Shown here: positions 53,001-60,734 of the stretch, piece by piece
Layout: the number at the start of each line of letters is the position of its first letter
How positions within the stretch are numbered: the stretch's first letter is position 1
From: Pseudomonadota bacterium
GTDB taxonomy: Bacteria > Pseudomonadota > Gammaproteobacteria > Xanthomonadales > Rhodanobacteraceae
Direction of reading: 5' to 3'
Assembly (NCBI GenBank): GCA_023430685.1
Contig: JAEYZH010000082.1
Span: forward strand, 1-64,000
Length of the DNA stretch: 64,000 nucleotides
Notes under the pieces: generated by a model
Database searches by the model: none
Told to the model about the DNA's origin: nothing
The model's input: the letters and a program-made list of their open reading frames with translations, nothing else
Made by a program: the position numbers and the translations under genes

Positions 53001-53864
53001 GTCACCCGCGATCCACAACGCGCCTGCTCGATCGAACAGCAGTCCGCGCACCGCATCGTCGTGCAGGCTGTCATTGCCGGACTGGTAGTGCGCGACGAAC
53101 GTTCCGTCGGCGCGCAGCCGGTAGAGCCCGTTGCCGGAGGTGCCGATCCACCAGTCCTGGTCTGGACCCAGCGCGAGCGCGTAGACGTCGAGCGGCAGTT
53201 CCGGATCGACGCGGACTTCCTCGAAACGCAGCGTGGCCGGATCGAACTGCCAGAGCCCATCCACGGTGCCGAGCAGCAGCCGGCCGTCGGGCAGTTCCAG
53301 CATGCGACGCACGGTGCGCAAGGCCGGTCGCTCGCCGAGGCCCGAGTCGTGGAAGGTCGAATCCGCGGGCTGGAACCACTGCAGGCGCCCGGCCGCACTC
53401 GCGATCCAGAGCCGTCCGCTGCGCGTGCGCAGCAATGCGCCGACGTTGTCCGATGCGAGCGCATCGCTGCGCGCGGGATCGGCACGCCACGACGTGAAGC
53501 GATCCAGGTCCGCATCGTAGCGGTTGAGGCCGCCCACGAGTGTCGCGATCCAGAGGCTGCCGTCGCCGTTCGCGACGAGCGCGGAGACATGGCTGTCCGA
53601 CAATGACCACGGATCGTTGCGATCGTGGCGATGCACCTTGAACTCGTAGCCGTCGAAGCGCGCGAGCCCGTCCTGGGTGCCGATCCAGAGGAAGCCTGCG
53701 GCATCCTGCGCGATCGCGCGCGCGCTGACCTGGGGCAGGCCGTCGCGCGTGCTCAGCGTGCGGAAACGCACGTACTCGACGCCCGGCGGCGCCGGCAGGG
53801 CATGCGCCATCGGCGCGGCGACCGCACACTGCAGCGCGAGCAGCCAGCCTGCGATCCGCCCCAT
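50079..53864 (-). CDS. Two-component propeller sensor histidine kinase
   Basis: A 1261-residue membrane sensor. A signal peptide (GRIAGWLLALQCAVAA) precedes about 14 Reg_prop units (for example SLWIATLVGGLNRYD, LWIASAAGRLQWF, GELWMGTRGGLQRYD), giving two periplasmic propellers, then a Y_Y_Y Ig-like domain (FEFGALAFADPASVLYAYRL), a membrane helix near 812-832, a PAS domain, and a HisKA (SLGGMVAGIAHEINTPLGIG, His near 1030) with HATPase (TNLVMNSLVHG, DNGRGMED, GGSGLGMHIVY). There is no receiver domain, so it is not a full hybrid. The PAS follows the family of BvgS/two-component polysaccharide sensors. ATG 53864 has GGGGGA upstream. Confidence 0.92.
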   Translation of the reverse strand: MGRIAGWLLALQCAVAAPMAHALPAPPGVEYVRFRTLSTRDGLPQVSARAIAQDAAGFLWIGTQDGLARFDGYEFKVHRHDRNDPWSLSDSHVSALVANGDGSLWIATLVGGLNRYDADLDRFTSWRADPARSDALASDNVGALLRTRSGRLWIASAAGRLQWFQPADSTFHDSGLGERPALRTVRRMLELPDGRLLLGTVDGLWQFDPATLRFEEVRVDPELPLDVYALALGPDQDWWIGTSGNGLYRLRADGTFVAHYQSGNDSLHDDAVRGLLFDRAGALWIAGDARGLARMDTVSGAFEPFRHDPARDDGIASNRLWTLFEDRDGLLVVGSWTNGFSVHDPRTRAFGRVRNVPGDPRTLPTRTVPGLVANADGTLWVGLGDGGGLVRIDPARGVLERHAHDPLRSDSLGHDYVRNLMRSRDGSLWIATSGGGLDRMLPDGSRFEHFRHHAGDPQSLASDMLVGAFEDSQGTLWVYTLDRGVDERCAGCTGFRHHRHDPADPSSIGDNSVSQVMETRAGELWMGTRGGLQRYDRATGRFERFVARANDPDSLSSNSISTLLEDSRGELWVGTQGGGINRRIVQADGRSRFQVIDVRAGLAANAIGALHEDARGHVWASTTAGISRIDRDGAILNFGAQDGTQEGGYWLNSLARLPDGRIAFGGLDGFTLFDPDAVTAPPTPQPMVTGLLLRNVPVLPAWRDPSSPLTRSLLRGRSVTLAHDQDNVTFEFGALAFADPASVLYAYRLDPHDTRWIETPSTRRVATYTDLTPGKYALSVRARRAGGEWSAPALVDIDVQTAPWASPAARAMYALALLALALLVGLRLRANLRERRAHQEAIRLSEERLKLALWGSGSELWDADIATGSVHRENQLDHLEVTHLAGDYSVEDLRRSVHPDDLPRFERAMRDHLRGQASSFEASYRTLDRNGQWAWLLTRGRVVQRDEDGRALRMTGTTSDITALNHALAALRALNEQLESRVEQRTAALQNANVELRTTLERLTQAQRHLFESEKLASLGGMVAGIAHEINTPLGIGVTAASHLREEAQRLLALVQRGEVSDEVVGAFAATASESSDLILRNLQRADRLVRSFKRIAVDQSTEDRRVVDLGASLDEILTTLGPSLRKLPHRIEIDCPPGIVVETAPGALYQVITNLVMNSLVHGFAPGVAGSIVLRVRRGDGEIVLEYADNGRGMEDAVRARIYEPFYTTQRGQGGSGLGMHIVYTLVTQVLGGSIECESTPGQGTRFRIRFPERLPSGSA

Positions 53865-54073
53865 CCCGATCCCCCCGCGCGGCACGGCCCGGACACTATC
53901 CCGCTCGCGCCGATGCGGCAAGACGTGCTGGCGCCACGACGCGATCGGCAACCGGTGAGGGCCAGCTCTTCGCAGCGCGAGGTCGTTTGCCGCATCGCAA
54001 CAGCCCGGCGCATAATGAACATCGTCCCTGCCGTCCTTCCAGCACGGCGCCCGCCCCTTTCGTGGAGGTTTCC

Positions 54074-55252
54074 ATGTCCGAAGTCGTCATCGTCGGTGCC
54101 AAGCGCACCGCGATCGGTTCCTTCCTCGGCCAGTTCACCGGCGTGCCGACGCCGACGCTCGGCGCCACCGCGATCCGTGCCGCGCTCGAACAATCCGGCC
54201 TCGCCGGTGCCGACGTGTCCGAGGTGATCATGGGCTGCGTGTTGCCGGCCAACCTCGGCCAGGCGCCCGCGCGCCAGGCCGCGCTCGCCGCCGGCCTGCC
54301 GAAGGAAACCGGTTGCACGACGATCAACAAGGTCTGCGGATCGGGCATGAAGGCGATCATGCTCGGCCATGACCTGATCAAGGCGGGTTCGGCCTCGGTC
54401 GTCGTCGCGGGCGGCATGGAATCGATGTCGAACGCGCCGCACATGATTCCGAACTCGCGCACCGGCAACCGCTACGGCGCGTTCGAGGCGGTCGACCACA
54501 TGGCCTGGGACGGCCTGACCAATCCCTACGACGGCAAGGCGATGGGCGTGTTCGCCGAAAGCTGCGCGGACAAGTACGCGTTCACGCGCGAAGAACAGGA
54601 CGCGTACGCGATCGAATCGGTCAAGCGCGCGCAGGCCGCGATCGCATCGGGCGCGTTCGCCGACGAGATCGTCCCGGTGAAGGTCGCCACGCGCAAGGGC
54701 GAGGTCGAGTACGCGACCGACGAGCAGCCCGGCAAGTCCGACCCGTCCAAGGTGCCGACGCTCAAGCCTGCGTTCCGCAAGGAGAACGGCACGATCACAG
54801 CCGCAAGCTCCTCGAGCATCTCCGACGGCGCCGCGGCGACCGTCCTGATCGGCGCCGACGAGGCCGCCAAGCGCGGGCTGAAGCCGCTCGCACGCATCGT
54901 CGCGCACTCGACCCAGTCGCAGGAACCGGAATGGTTCACGACTGCGCCGATCGGCGCGCTGCAGAAGGTCATGGCCAAGGCCGGCTGGACCGTCGACGAC
55001 GTCGACCTGTTCGAAGTCAACGAGGCGTTCGCGGTGGTCGCGATGGCGCCGATGCGCGAGCTCGGCATCCCGCATGCCAAGCTCAACGTCAACGGCGGAG
55101 CGACCGCGCTCGGCCACCCGATCGGCGCCAGCGGCGCCCGCCTGGTCGTCACCCTGATCCACGCCTTGAAGGCCCGCGGCGGCAAGCGTGGCGTCGCGAG
55201 CCTGTGCATCGGCGGCGGCGAGGCGACCGCGCTCGCGATCGAGCTGATGTAA
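54074..55252 (+). CDS. atoB: Acetyl-CoA C-acetyltransferase (thiolase II)
   Basis: A 392-residue thiolase. The acylated cysteine is in INKVCGSGMKAIM (near 89), the His in GGATALGHPIGASGARLV (near 348) and the second Cys in SLCIGGGEATALA (near 378). The VVIVGAKRTAIGSFLGQ start is that of biosynthetic/degradative acetoacetyl-CoA thiolases. In the context of leucine breakdown it would split acetoacetyl-CoA into acetyl-CoA. ATG 54074 has GGAGG at 7 nt. It is divergent from the sensor kinase gene, sharing a ~210-nt upstream region, and is followed by a small lipoprotein gene 73 nt downstream. Confidence 0.92.
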   Translation: MSEVVIVGAKRTAIGSFLGQFTGVPTPTLGATAIRAALEQSGLAGADVSEVIMGCVLPANLGQAPARQAALAAGLPKETGCTTINKVCGSGMKAIMLGHDLIKAGSASVVVAGGMESMSNAPHMIPNSRTGNRYGAFEAVDHMAWDGLTNPYDGKAMGVFAESCADKYAFTREEQDAYAIESVKRAQAAIASGAFADEIVPVKVATRKGEVEYATDEQPGKSDPSKVPTLKPAFRKENGTITAASSSSISDGAAATVLIGADEAAKRGLKPLARIVAHSTQSQEPEWFTTAPIGALQKVMAKAGWTVDDVDLFEVNEAFAVVAMAPMRELGIPHAKLNVNGGATALGHPIGASGARLVVTLIHALKARGGKRGVASLCIGGGEATALAIELM

Positions 55253-55325
55253 CGCGACTGCAGTATGCTTGACCGGCTGCGGGCCCTCGTCCGCAGGTAT
55301 TTCACCATCATGGGAGAGGGATGCG

Positions 55326-55796
55326 ATGAACAAGACCACTCTGATGCAGCTCGCACTCGGCATCACGCTCGCCACCGGCCTGGTTGCCTGCAGCGACCGG
55401 TCGCAGGAGACGGCGCAGGAAGCCGCCGACAAGGCCGCCCTTGCGACCAAGCAGGCCGCCGCGGATGCGCAGGCTGCGGCGAAGAAGGCCGCTGACGAGA
55501 CCGCGGAAGCGGCGCGCAAGTCCGCCGAGGCGGCGCAGCAGGCCGCGCAGAGGACCGGCGACGCGATCTCGCAGCAGGCCAATGAAGCGGCCGCCGCGTC
55601 GGCCGAAGCCGCCGACACCGCGAAGGCGAAGGCCGACCAGGCCGTCGACGCGACGAAGGAAGCCGCCAAGGATGCGTGGGACGCGACCAAGGCCGCCGGC
55701 AACGAAGTCAAGGAAGGCGCGAAGGAAGTCGGCCACGACGTCGCGGACACCGCGCGCGAGGCGAAGGACGCGGCGAAGGAAGCGGTGAAGGAGTAA
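55326..55796 (+). CDS. Alanine/lysine-rich helical lipoprotein
   Basis: A 156-residue lipoprotein: signal NKTTLMQLALGITLATG with lipobox GLVAC (Cys22). The mature part is almost entirely Ala, Lys, Glu, Asp and Gln in heptad-like repeats (AADKAALATKQAAADAQAAA; AKDAWDATKAAGNEVKEGAK), predicted to be one long amphipathic helix, similar to LEA-like or Lpp-like envelope proteins. This can stiffen or space the cell envelope, but the role is not known. ATG 55326 follows GGGAGAGGG. A GC hairpin with three T after the stop may terminate it. Confidence 0.85.
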   Translation: MNKTTLMQLALGITLATGLVACSDRSQETAQEAADKAALATKQAAADAQAAAKKAADETAEAARKSAEAAQQAAQRTGDAISQQANEAAAASAEAADTAKAKADQAVDATKEAAKDAWDATKAAGNEVKEGAKEVGHDVADTAREAKDAAKEAVKE

Positions 55797-55833
55797 TCGA
55801 CGCAGCGCGCGCAGCGCGCAGCGCATCGAGCAG

Positions 55834-55856
55834 ACGGCCGCCTCGCGCGGCCGTTT
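55834..55856 (+). terminator. Terminator-like hairpin after the helical lipoprotein gene
   Basis: Perfect 8-bp stem ACGGCCGC / GCGGCCGT (55834-55841, 55847-55854) with a 5-nt loop, followed by only TT before GC. It lies 37 nt after the stop codon. The short T tract makes it weak. Confidence 0.5.
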
Positions 55857-55992
55857 GCATGTGTGGCCCCGGATATCCGTTCGCCGGGCGAAACCCCACC
55901 CGAGTTCACCCTCGGCGCAGCCCCCACCCATGCCGTTCGCCCCGAACGCAAGCCCCACCCACACCGTTCGCCCTGAGCGCAGGCCCCACCCA

Positions 55993-56260
55993 CACCGTTC
56001 GCCCTGAGCGCAGGCCGAAGGCCGAAGTCGAAGGGCATTGCACGGAGCTTCGCGCGATCAGGCACTTCGACTCCGCGGCCTGCGGCCGCTGCGCTCAGTG
56101 CGAACGGCAGAATGTTCCGTTCGCCCCTGAGCGCAGGCCCCACCCATACCGTTCGTCCTGAGCGCAGGCCGAAGGCCGGAGTCGAAGGGCATTGCACGAA
56201 GCTTCGCGCAATCGGGCACTTCGACTCCGCGGCCTGCGGCCGCTGCGCTCGGTGCGAACG
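55993..56260 (+). repeat. Palindromic repeat family B, two tandem copies
   Basis: Copies at about 55993-56107 and 56149-56260 each run GTTCG-type end, GCGCAGGCCGAAGGCC, GAAGTCGAAGGGCATTGCAC, then GGCACTTCGACTCCGCGGCC and TGCGGCCGCTGCGCTC. End fragments (CCCCACCCACACCGTTCGCC) are repeated between 55920 and 56000. The gap 55797-56331 is otherwise empty. Confidence 0.85.
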
Positions 56261-56331
56261 GATCATGTGGCTGGCCCCGCTGCACGCGCTGTGCTTTCAT
56301 GCGGTGATTCCCTACCCCGCATCGATGCCCC

Positions 56332-57939
56332 ATGCCCGCCATCCGATCGCAACTCGACGCGCGTTCCCCTGACTTCCAGTCCAATGCCGCGCAGCTGCGC
56401 GCGGCGGTCGATGCGCTGCGCGACGAGATGGCCAAGGCCGCGCTCGGTGGCGGCGACAAGGCGCGCGCGAAGCACACCGAACGCGGCAAGCTGCTGCCGC
56501 GCGAGCGCATCCGCGCACTGCTCGATTCCGGCTCGCCGTTCCTCGAACTCTCGCCGCTCGCCGCACACGGGCTGTACGACGGCGCCGCACCCTGCGCGGG
56601 ACTGATCACCGGCATCGGCCGCGTGCACGGCACCGAAGTGCTCGTGATCGCGAACGACGCGACCGTCAAGGGCGGCACCTACTTCCCGATGACGGTGAAG
56701 AAGCACCTGCGCGCGCAGGAAGTCGCGCTCGAGAACCGCCTGTCCTGCGTCTACCTTGTCGACTCCGGCGGCGCGTTCCTGCCGCTGCAGGACGAGGTGT
56801 TCCCCGACAAGGAGCACTTCGGCCGCATCTTCTACAACCAGGCGCGCATGAGCGCGCTCGGCATCCCGCAGGTCGCGGTCGTGATGGGCTCGTGCACGGC
56901 CGGCGGTGCCTACGTGCCCGCGATGAGCGACGAGACGATCATCGTGCGCGAACAGGGCACGATATTCCTCGGTGGCCCGCCGCTGGTGAAGGCCGCGACC
57001 GGCGAGGTCGTCGACGCCGAAACGCTCGGAGGCGCCGAGGTGCACACCTCGATCTCGGGCGTGGCCGACCATTTCGCCGAGAACGACGCGCATGCGCTCG
57101 ACATCGCGCGCTCGATCGTCGCGCACCTCAATCGCGGCAAGCCGGTATCGCTCGCGCTCGCCGAGCCGCGCGAGCCGCTGTACGCGGCGGAGGAACTCTA
57201 CGGCTGCGTGCCGCGCGACACGCGCATCCCGTTCGACATCCGCGAAGTGATCGCGCGCATCGTCGACGGCTCCGAGCTGCAGGAATTCAAGGCGCGCTAC
57301 GGCAAGACCCTGGTCACCGGGTTCGCGCACATCCACGGCTACCCGGTCGGCATCGTCGCGAACAACGGCATCCTGTTCGCCGAAAGCGCGCTCAAGGGCG
57401 CGCACTTCATCGAGCTGTGCAACCAGCGCAACGTGCCGCTGGTGTTCCTGCAGAACATCACCGGCTTCATGGTCGGGCGCAAGTACGAGCAGGCCGGCAT
57501 CGCGAAGGACGGCGCGAAGATGGTGACCGCGGTCGCGTGTTCGCACGTGCCGAAGTTCACGGTCGTGATCGGCGGCAGTTTCGGCGCGGGCAACTACGCG
57601 ATGTGCGGGCGTGGTTACCAGCCGCGTTTCCTCTGGATGTGGCCGAACGCGCGCATCAGCGTGATGGGCGGCGAACAGGCCGCGAGCGTGCTCGCGACCG
57701 TGCGCCGCGATGGCCTCGAAGCCGCGGGCAAGACCTGGTCGAAGGAAGAGGAAGACGCATTCAAGGCGCCGATCCGCGAGCAGTACGAACACCAGGGCCA
57801 TCCCTACTACGCGACCGCGCGGCTCTGGGACGACGGCATCATCGACCCGGTGGACACGCGCCGCGTGCTCGGCCTCGCGCTGTCGGCGAGCCTCAACGCG
57901 CCGATCGAGCAGGGGCGATTCGGCGTGTTCCGCATGTGA
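56332..57939 (+). CDS. mccB: Methylcrotonyl-CoA carboxylase, carboxyltransferase (beta) subunit
   Basis: A 535-residue carboxyltransferase of the biotin-dependent acyl-CoA carboxylases. Diagnostic for methylcrotonyl-CoA carboxylase are [59 protein letters not shown], and the acyl-CoA site [17 protein letters not shown]; the C-terminal half has [34 protein letters not shown] and [16 protein letters not shown]. It carboxylates 3-methylcrotonyl-CoA, the product of the isovaleryl-CoA dehydrogenase encoded 8 kb upstream. The biotin-carrying alpha subunit is not in the window. ATG 56332 lacks a strong ribosome binding site; family B repeats lie directly upstream. Confidence 0.93.
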   Translation: MPAIRSQLDARSPDFQSNAAQLRAAVDALRDEMAKAALGGGDKARAKHTERGKLLPRERIRALLDSGSPFLELSPLAAHGLYDGAAPCAGLITGIGRVHGTEVLVIANDATVKGGTYFPMTVKKHLRAQEVALENRLSCVYLVDSGGAFLPLQDEVFPDKEHFGRIFYNQARMSALGIPQVAVVMGSCTAGGAYVPAMSDETIIVREQGTIFLGGPPLVKAATGEVVDAETLGGAEVHTSISGVADHFAENDAHALDIARSIVAHLNRGKPVSLALAEPREPLYAAEELYGCVPRDTRIPFDIREVIARIVDGSELQEFKARYGKTLVTGFAHIHGYPVGIVANNGILFAESALKGAHFIELCNQRNVPLVFLQNITGFMVGRKYEQAGIAKDGAKMVTAVACSHVPKFTVVIGGSFGAGNYAMCGRGYQPRFLWMWPNARISVMGGEQAASVLATVRRDGLEAAGKTWSKEEEDAFKAPIREQYEHQGHPYYATARLWDDGIIDPVDTRRVLGLALSASLNAPIEQGRFGVFRM

Positions 57940-58245
57940 CGGGCAATCACGACCGAGCGCGCTTCCGCGCAGTCTCGACGCGCGCAGCGCGGTCGGCGCG
58001 CTTTCCCCGAATTTGCAGGCTGGACGCGCGCAGCGCGGCCGGCACGCCTTTCTCGGATCCCCGAGATGCCGAAGCAACAGCGCCGGCCGACCTTCGGTCG
58101 TCCAGCCTACGGAATCCGACGCTCGTGCGCTTGCAAACATTTCGTTATCGATCAAAATGTTAACGCGCAAAGCGTGCGCTGCTTCGCAGGTTCAGCATGC
58201 GCGCGCGGACTACGCTCGGGGTCCCCTGGAGCGGAGTGCGTGACG
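57940..58245. other. Gap between mccB and bactofilin genes
   Basis: Two near-identical short segments (CGCGCAGCGCGGTCGGCGCG at 57980 and CGCGCAGCGCGGCCGGCACG at 58028) form a diverged direct repeat. The AT-rich stretch 58131-58165 holds the best promoter candidate. No gene is seen. Confidence 0.5.
58131..58158 (+). promoter_or_regulatory. Possible promoter of the bactofilin operon
   Basis: TTGCAA (58131-58136), 16-nt spacer and CAAAAT (58153-58158, 4 of 6 consensus), in the only AT-rich stretch of the gap. It lies 88 nt upstream of the bactofilin start. Confidence 0.4.
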
Positions 58246-58767
58246 ATGGCCATCTTCAATCAATCCTCCTCAAAGAAGGAGACACAGGCGTTCGCGCCGG
58301 AGCCCGTGCAGCCGCAGCCGGCACGGGAAGTACCGCCGATCGCCGACTACGCGACGCCCGCGCAGCCGCAAGCGCCCTACCGCGCCGCGGATCGCGCCGA
58401 CCCGAAGGAATCGCTGATTGCGTCGGACATCACGATCGAGGGCAAGATCGAGGGCTCCGGCCACGTGCGCATCGCGGGTCGGTTCAAGGGCGACGTCAAC
58501 GTGCAGGGCGACCTCACGATCGAGCGCGATGCGAAGTTGAACGGCGGCGTGCGCGCGAAGAAGGTCACGCTCGCGGGCGAGCTCGAAGGCAACATCGAGG
58601 CCGCCGCACAGGTCGAACTGCAGCAGGGCGGCGTGCTCGTCGGCGACCTCAAGGCCGGCTCGCTGACGGTCGCGGCCGGTTCGCGCATGCGCGGCCAGGT
58701 CGAGTTCGGCTGGGAAGACAAGGCTGCATCGAAGACCGAGCGCCGCACGGAGAGCGCGAGCGCATGA
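58246..58767 (+). CDS. Bactofilin-family polymer-forming protein
   Basis: A 173-residue cytoskeletal protein of the bactofilin (DUF583) family. A proline/glutamine-rich N-terminal tail of about 60 residues is followed by a right-handed beta-helix: SLIASDITIEGKIEGSGHVR, IAGRFKGDVNVQGDLTIERD, AKLNGGVRAKKVTLAGELEG, NIEAAAQVELQQGGVLVGDL, with a basic/acidic tail. Bactofilins self-assemble without nucleotide and locate cell-wall or signalling proteins. ATG 58246 has GGAG upstream. It overlaps the zinc-ribbon gene start by 4 nt, so both are co-translated. Confidence 0.92.
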   Translation: MAIFNQSSSKKETQAFAPEPVQPQPAREVPPIADYATPAQPQAPYRAADRADPKESLIASDITIEGKIEGSGHVRIAGRFKGDVNVQGDLTIERDAKLNGGVRAKKVTLAGELEGNIEAAAQVELQQGGVLVGDLKAGSLTVAAGSRMRGQVEFGWEDKAASKTERRTESASA

Positions 58768-59093
58768 GCACGACACGGTCGGGTTTCGCAGGGGTCACGC
58801 GCGTCTGCCCGCATTGCAAGGCGACGATCCTCGCGAACTCGGCCGTGTGTCCGTCCTGCAAGCACCACCTGCGCTTCGACGGGACCGCGCAACGCGGTCC
58901 CGCGAGCACCGCGTTGCGCGTCGAAGGCACGGTCGCGCGACCCGCGGACGCCGAGGCCTGGGAATACTCGATGGTGCTGTCGATCCGCAACGAACGCGGC
59001 GAGGAAATCGACCGCAAGCTCGTCGGCGTCGGCGCGATGCGCCCCGGCGAGCAGCGCACGTTTTCGCTCGCGGTCGAGATCCACGGCGCGTAG
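58764..59093 (+). CDS. Zinc-ribbon protein coupled to bactofilin
   Basis: A 109-residue protein with an N-terminal zinc ribbon, RVCPHCKATILANSAVCPSC (two CPxC knuckles, residues 12-31), and a C-terminal beta-sandwich-like domain, EAWEYSMVLSIRNERGEEID then GVGAMRPGEQRTFSLAVEIH. The start overlaps the bactofilin stop (ATGA). It probably works with the bactofilin filament; that is inference from coupling. The stop codon TAG at 59091 is the TAG of a family-A repeat (GTAGGAGCCC), so the repeat inserted at, or created, the gene end. Confidence 0.82.
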   Translation: MSTTRSGFAGVTRVCPHCKATILANSAVCPSCKHHLRFDGTAQRGPASTALRVEGTVARPADAEAWEYSMVLSIRNERGEEIDRKLVGVGAMRPGEQRTFSLAVEIHGA

Positions 59094-59301
59094 GAGCCCA
59101 CCCTGTGGGCGATCCGCTTAGGAAAACCGGTTGCGCACGAGCATCCAGATTCCCGCGATCGCGCACAGGGTGCGCTCCCACGCGAATGCGAAGCGTATGC
59201 CCTGCGCGTGTAGGAGCCCACCCTGTGGGCGATCCGCGCAGTGAACCGGTCGTGCGCGGGCCTTCGCATTGACGCGCATCGCGCACAGGGTGCGCTCCTA
59301 C
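59090..59301. repeat. Two palindromic repeats of family A
   Basis: Units at 59090-59181 and 59210-59301, each GTAGGAGCCCACCCTGTGGG to GCGCACAGGGTGCGCTCC. They are less alike than the tandem arrays (AAACCGGTTGCGCACGAGCA against AACCGGTCGTGCGCGGGCC in the middle). Same orientation as the 49.6-kb array. Confidence 0.88.
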
Positions 59302-59348
59302 GAAGGCAAACAATTGCGCAGCGAACCGGCGGCGTGGGTCGACCTCCG

Positions 59349-60734
59349 CTAATCGGCCGCGCCGACGAACGCGATGCCGGGCTCCTTCATGAGCACGAGT
59401 TCCTCGGCGCTGGTCGGATGGATCGCGAGCGTGTCGTCGAAGTCGCGCTTGCGCGCGCCCGCCTTCATCGCGACCGCGAAGCCCTGCAGGATCTCGTCGA
59501 CCTCGCGACCGACGAGGTGGATGCCGACCACGCGCTGGTCTTCGCCGACGCAGACGAGTTTCATCAGCGTGCGCTCCTCGCGTCCCGCGAGCGCGTTGCG
59601 CATCGGCCGGAAGCGCGTGCGGTAGACGTGCACCGCTTCGCCGTGCCGGCGCCGTGCCTCTTCCTCGCCGAGCCCGATCGACGCGACCGGCGGGTGCGAG
59701 AACACCACGGTCGGCACCCGCTCCGCATCGAGTCGCGCGTCGGCCTGGCCGCCGAACAGGCGATCGGCGAGCCGGCGACCGGCCGCGACGGCGACCGGTG
59801 TCAGCGCGGGTGCCGGCGTCACGTCGCCGACCGCGTGCACGCCGGGCACGTTGGTGTCCTGCCACGCGTCGACGACGACGTGGCCCTTGCCGTCAAGCGC
59901 GACGCCGAGCTCTTCGAGTCCGAAACCCGCGCTCGCCGGATCGCGACCGGTCGCCCAGATCAGCTCGTCGAACGGCCCGGCCTCGGCGCCGCCCTCGAGT
60001 TGCAACCGGTACCCCGTGTCGTCGCGCGTCGCGCCCGTGATGTTCGTGCGCAGCCGCATGTCGATGCCGTGCGCGGCCATCGTCGCAGTCAGCCCGGACG
60101 CGGCCTCGGCATCGAATCCGCCGAGCAGGCGACCGCCGCGCACGAACAGGCTCACTGCGGACCCGAGCGCGTGCAGCACGCCCGCGAGTTCGACGCCGAT
60201 GTAGCCACCGCCGACGATCGCGACGCGTGCAGGCGCGGCGCGCAAGCCGAAGAAGCCGTCGGAGTCGATCCCGAGTTCGGCACCCGGCAACGGCGGACGC
60301 GACGGACGCGAGCCGGTTGCGACCAGCACGTGGCGCGCCGCATACGCGCGGCCGCCCGCCTCGACGCGATCGGCTGCGACCAGTTGCGCGCGTTTGGCGA
60401 TCCATTCGACACCGACTTCGGCGAATCGTCGCTCGTAGCTCGCATGGATGTTGCGTATGTAGGCTTCGCGGCGCTCGACGAACGCGGCCCAGTCGAACGG
60501 CTTCGGCGCCGCGCAGAGCCCGAGTTCGCTCGCGATTGCCTGCGCGCCCGCGAGCTCGGCCGCGATCCACATCGCCTTCTTCGGCACGCAGCCGACGTTG
60601 ACGCAGGTGCCGCCAAGCGCACCGGGATCGAACAGCGTCACGCGCGCGCCATGCAGCGCCGCGCGCACCGCGGTCGCGATGCCGCCCGATCCCGCGCCGA
60701 TGACGACGAGGTCGCGCGCGGCCGGCGTCGTCAC
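59349..60734 (-). CDS. gor: Glutathione-reductase-like NADPH/FAD disulfide oxidoreductase
   Basis: A 461-residue flavoprotein of the pyridine nucleotide-disulfide family. FAD loop VVIGAGSGGIATAVRAA, redox pair GGTCVNVGCVPKKAM (Cys44, Cys49), NAD(P)H loop IVGGGYIGVELAGVL, FAD motif GVHAVGDVTPAPALTPVAVA and the dimer-interface catalytic AIHPTSAEELV. CVNVGCVPKK with FDWAAFVERREAYIRN matches glutathione reductase; trypanothione-type or mercuric enzymes would differ there. GTG 60734 overlaps the upstream hydrolase stop (GTGA). It is the last gene of a three-gene operon. Confidence 0.9.
   Translation of the reverse strand: MTTPAARDLVVIGAGSGGIATAVRAALHGARVTLFDPGALGGTCVNVGCVPKKAMWIAAELAGAQAIASELGLCAAPKPFDWAAFVERREAYIRNIHASYERRFAEVGVEWIAKRAQLVAADRVEAGGRAYAARHVLVATGSRPSRPPLPGAELGIDSDGFFGLRAAPARVAIVGGGYIGVELAGVLHALGSAVSLFVRGGRLLGGFDAEAASGLTATMAAHGIDMRLRTNITGATRDDTGYRLQLEGGAEAGPFDELIWATGRDPASAGFGLEELGVALDGKGHVVVDAWQDTNVPGVHAVGDVTPAPALTPVAVAAGRRLADRLFGGQADARLDAERVPTVVFSHPPVASIGLGEEEARRRHGEAVHVYRTRFRPMRNALAGREERTLMKLVCVGEDQRVVGIHLVGREVDEILQGFAVAMKAGARKRDFDDTLAIHPTSAEELVLMKEPGIAFVGAAD

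Noticed and set aside
50043..53606. Very long plus-strand open frame opposite the propeller kinase
   Set aside because: Antisense shadow in GC-rich DNA; His/Arg-rich with no domain, while the minus strand encodes a full kinase.
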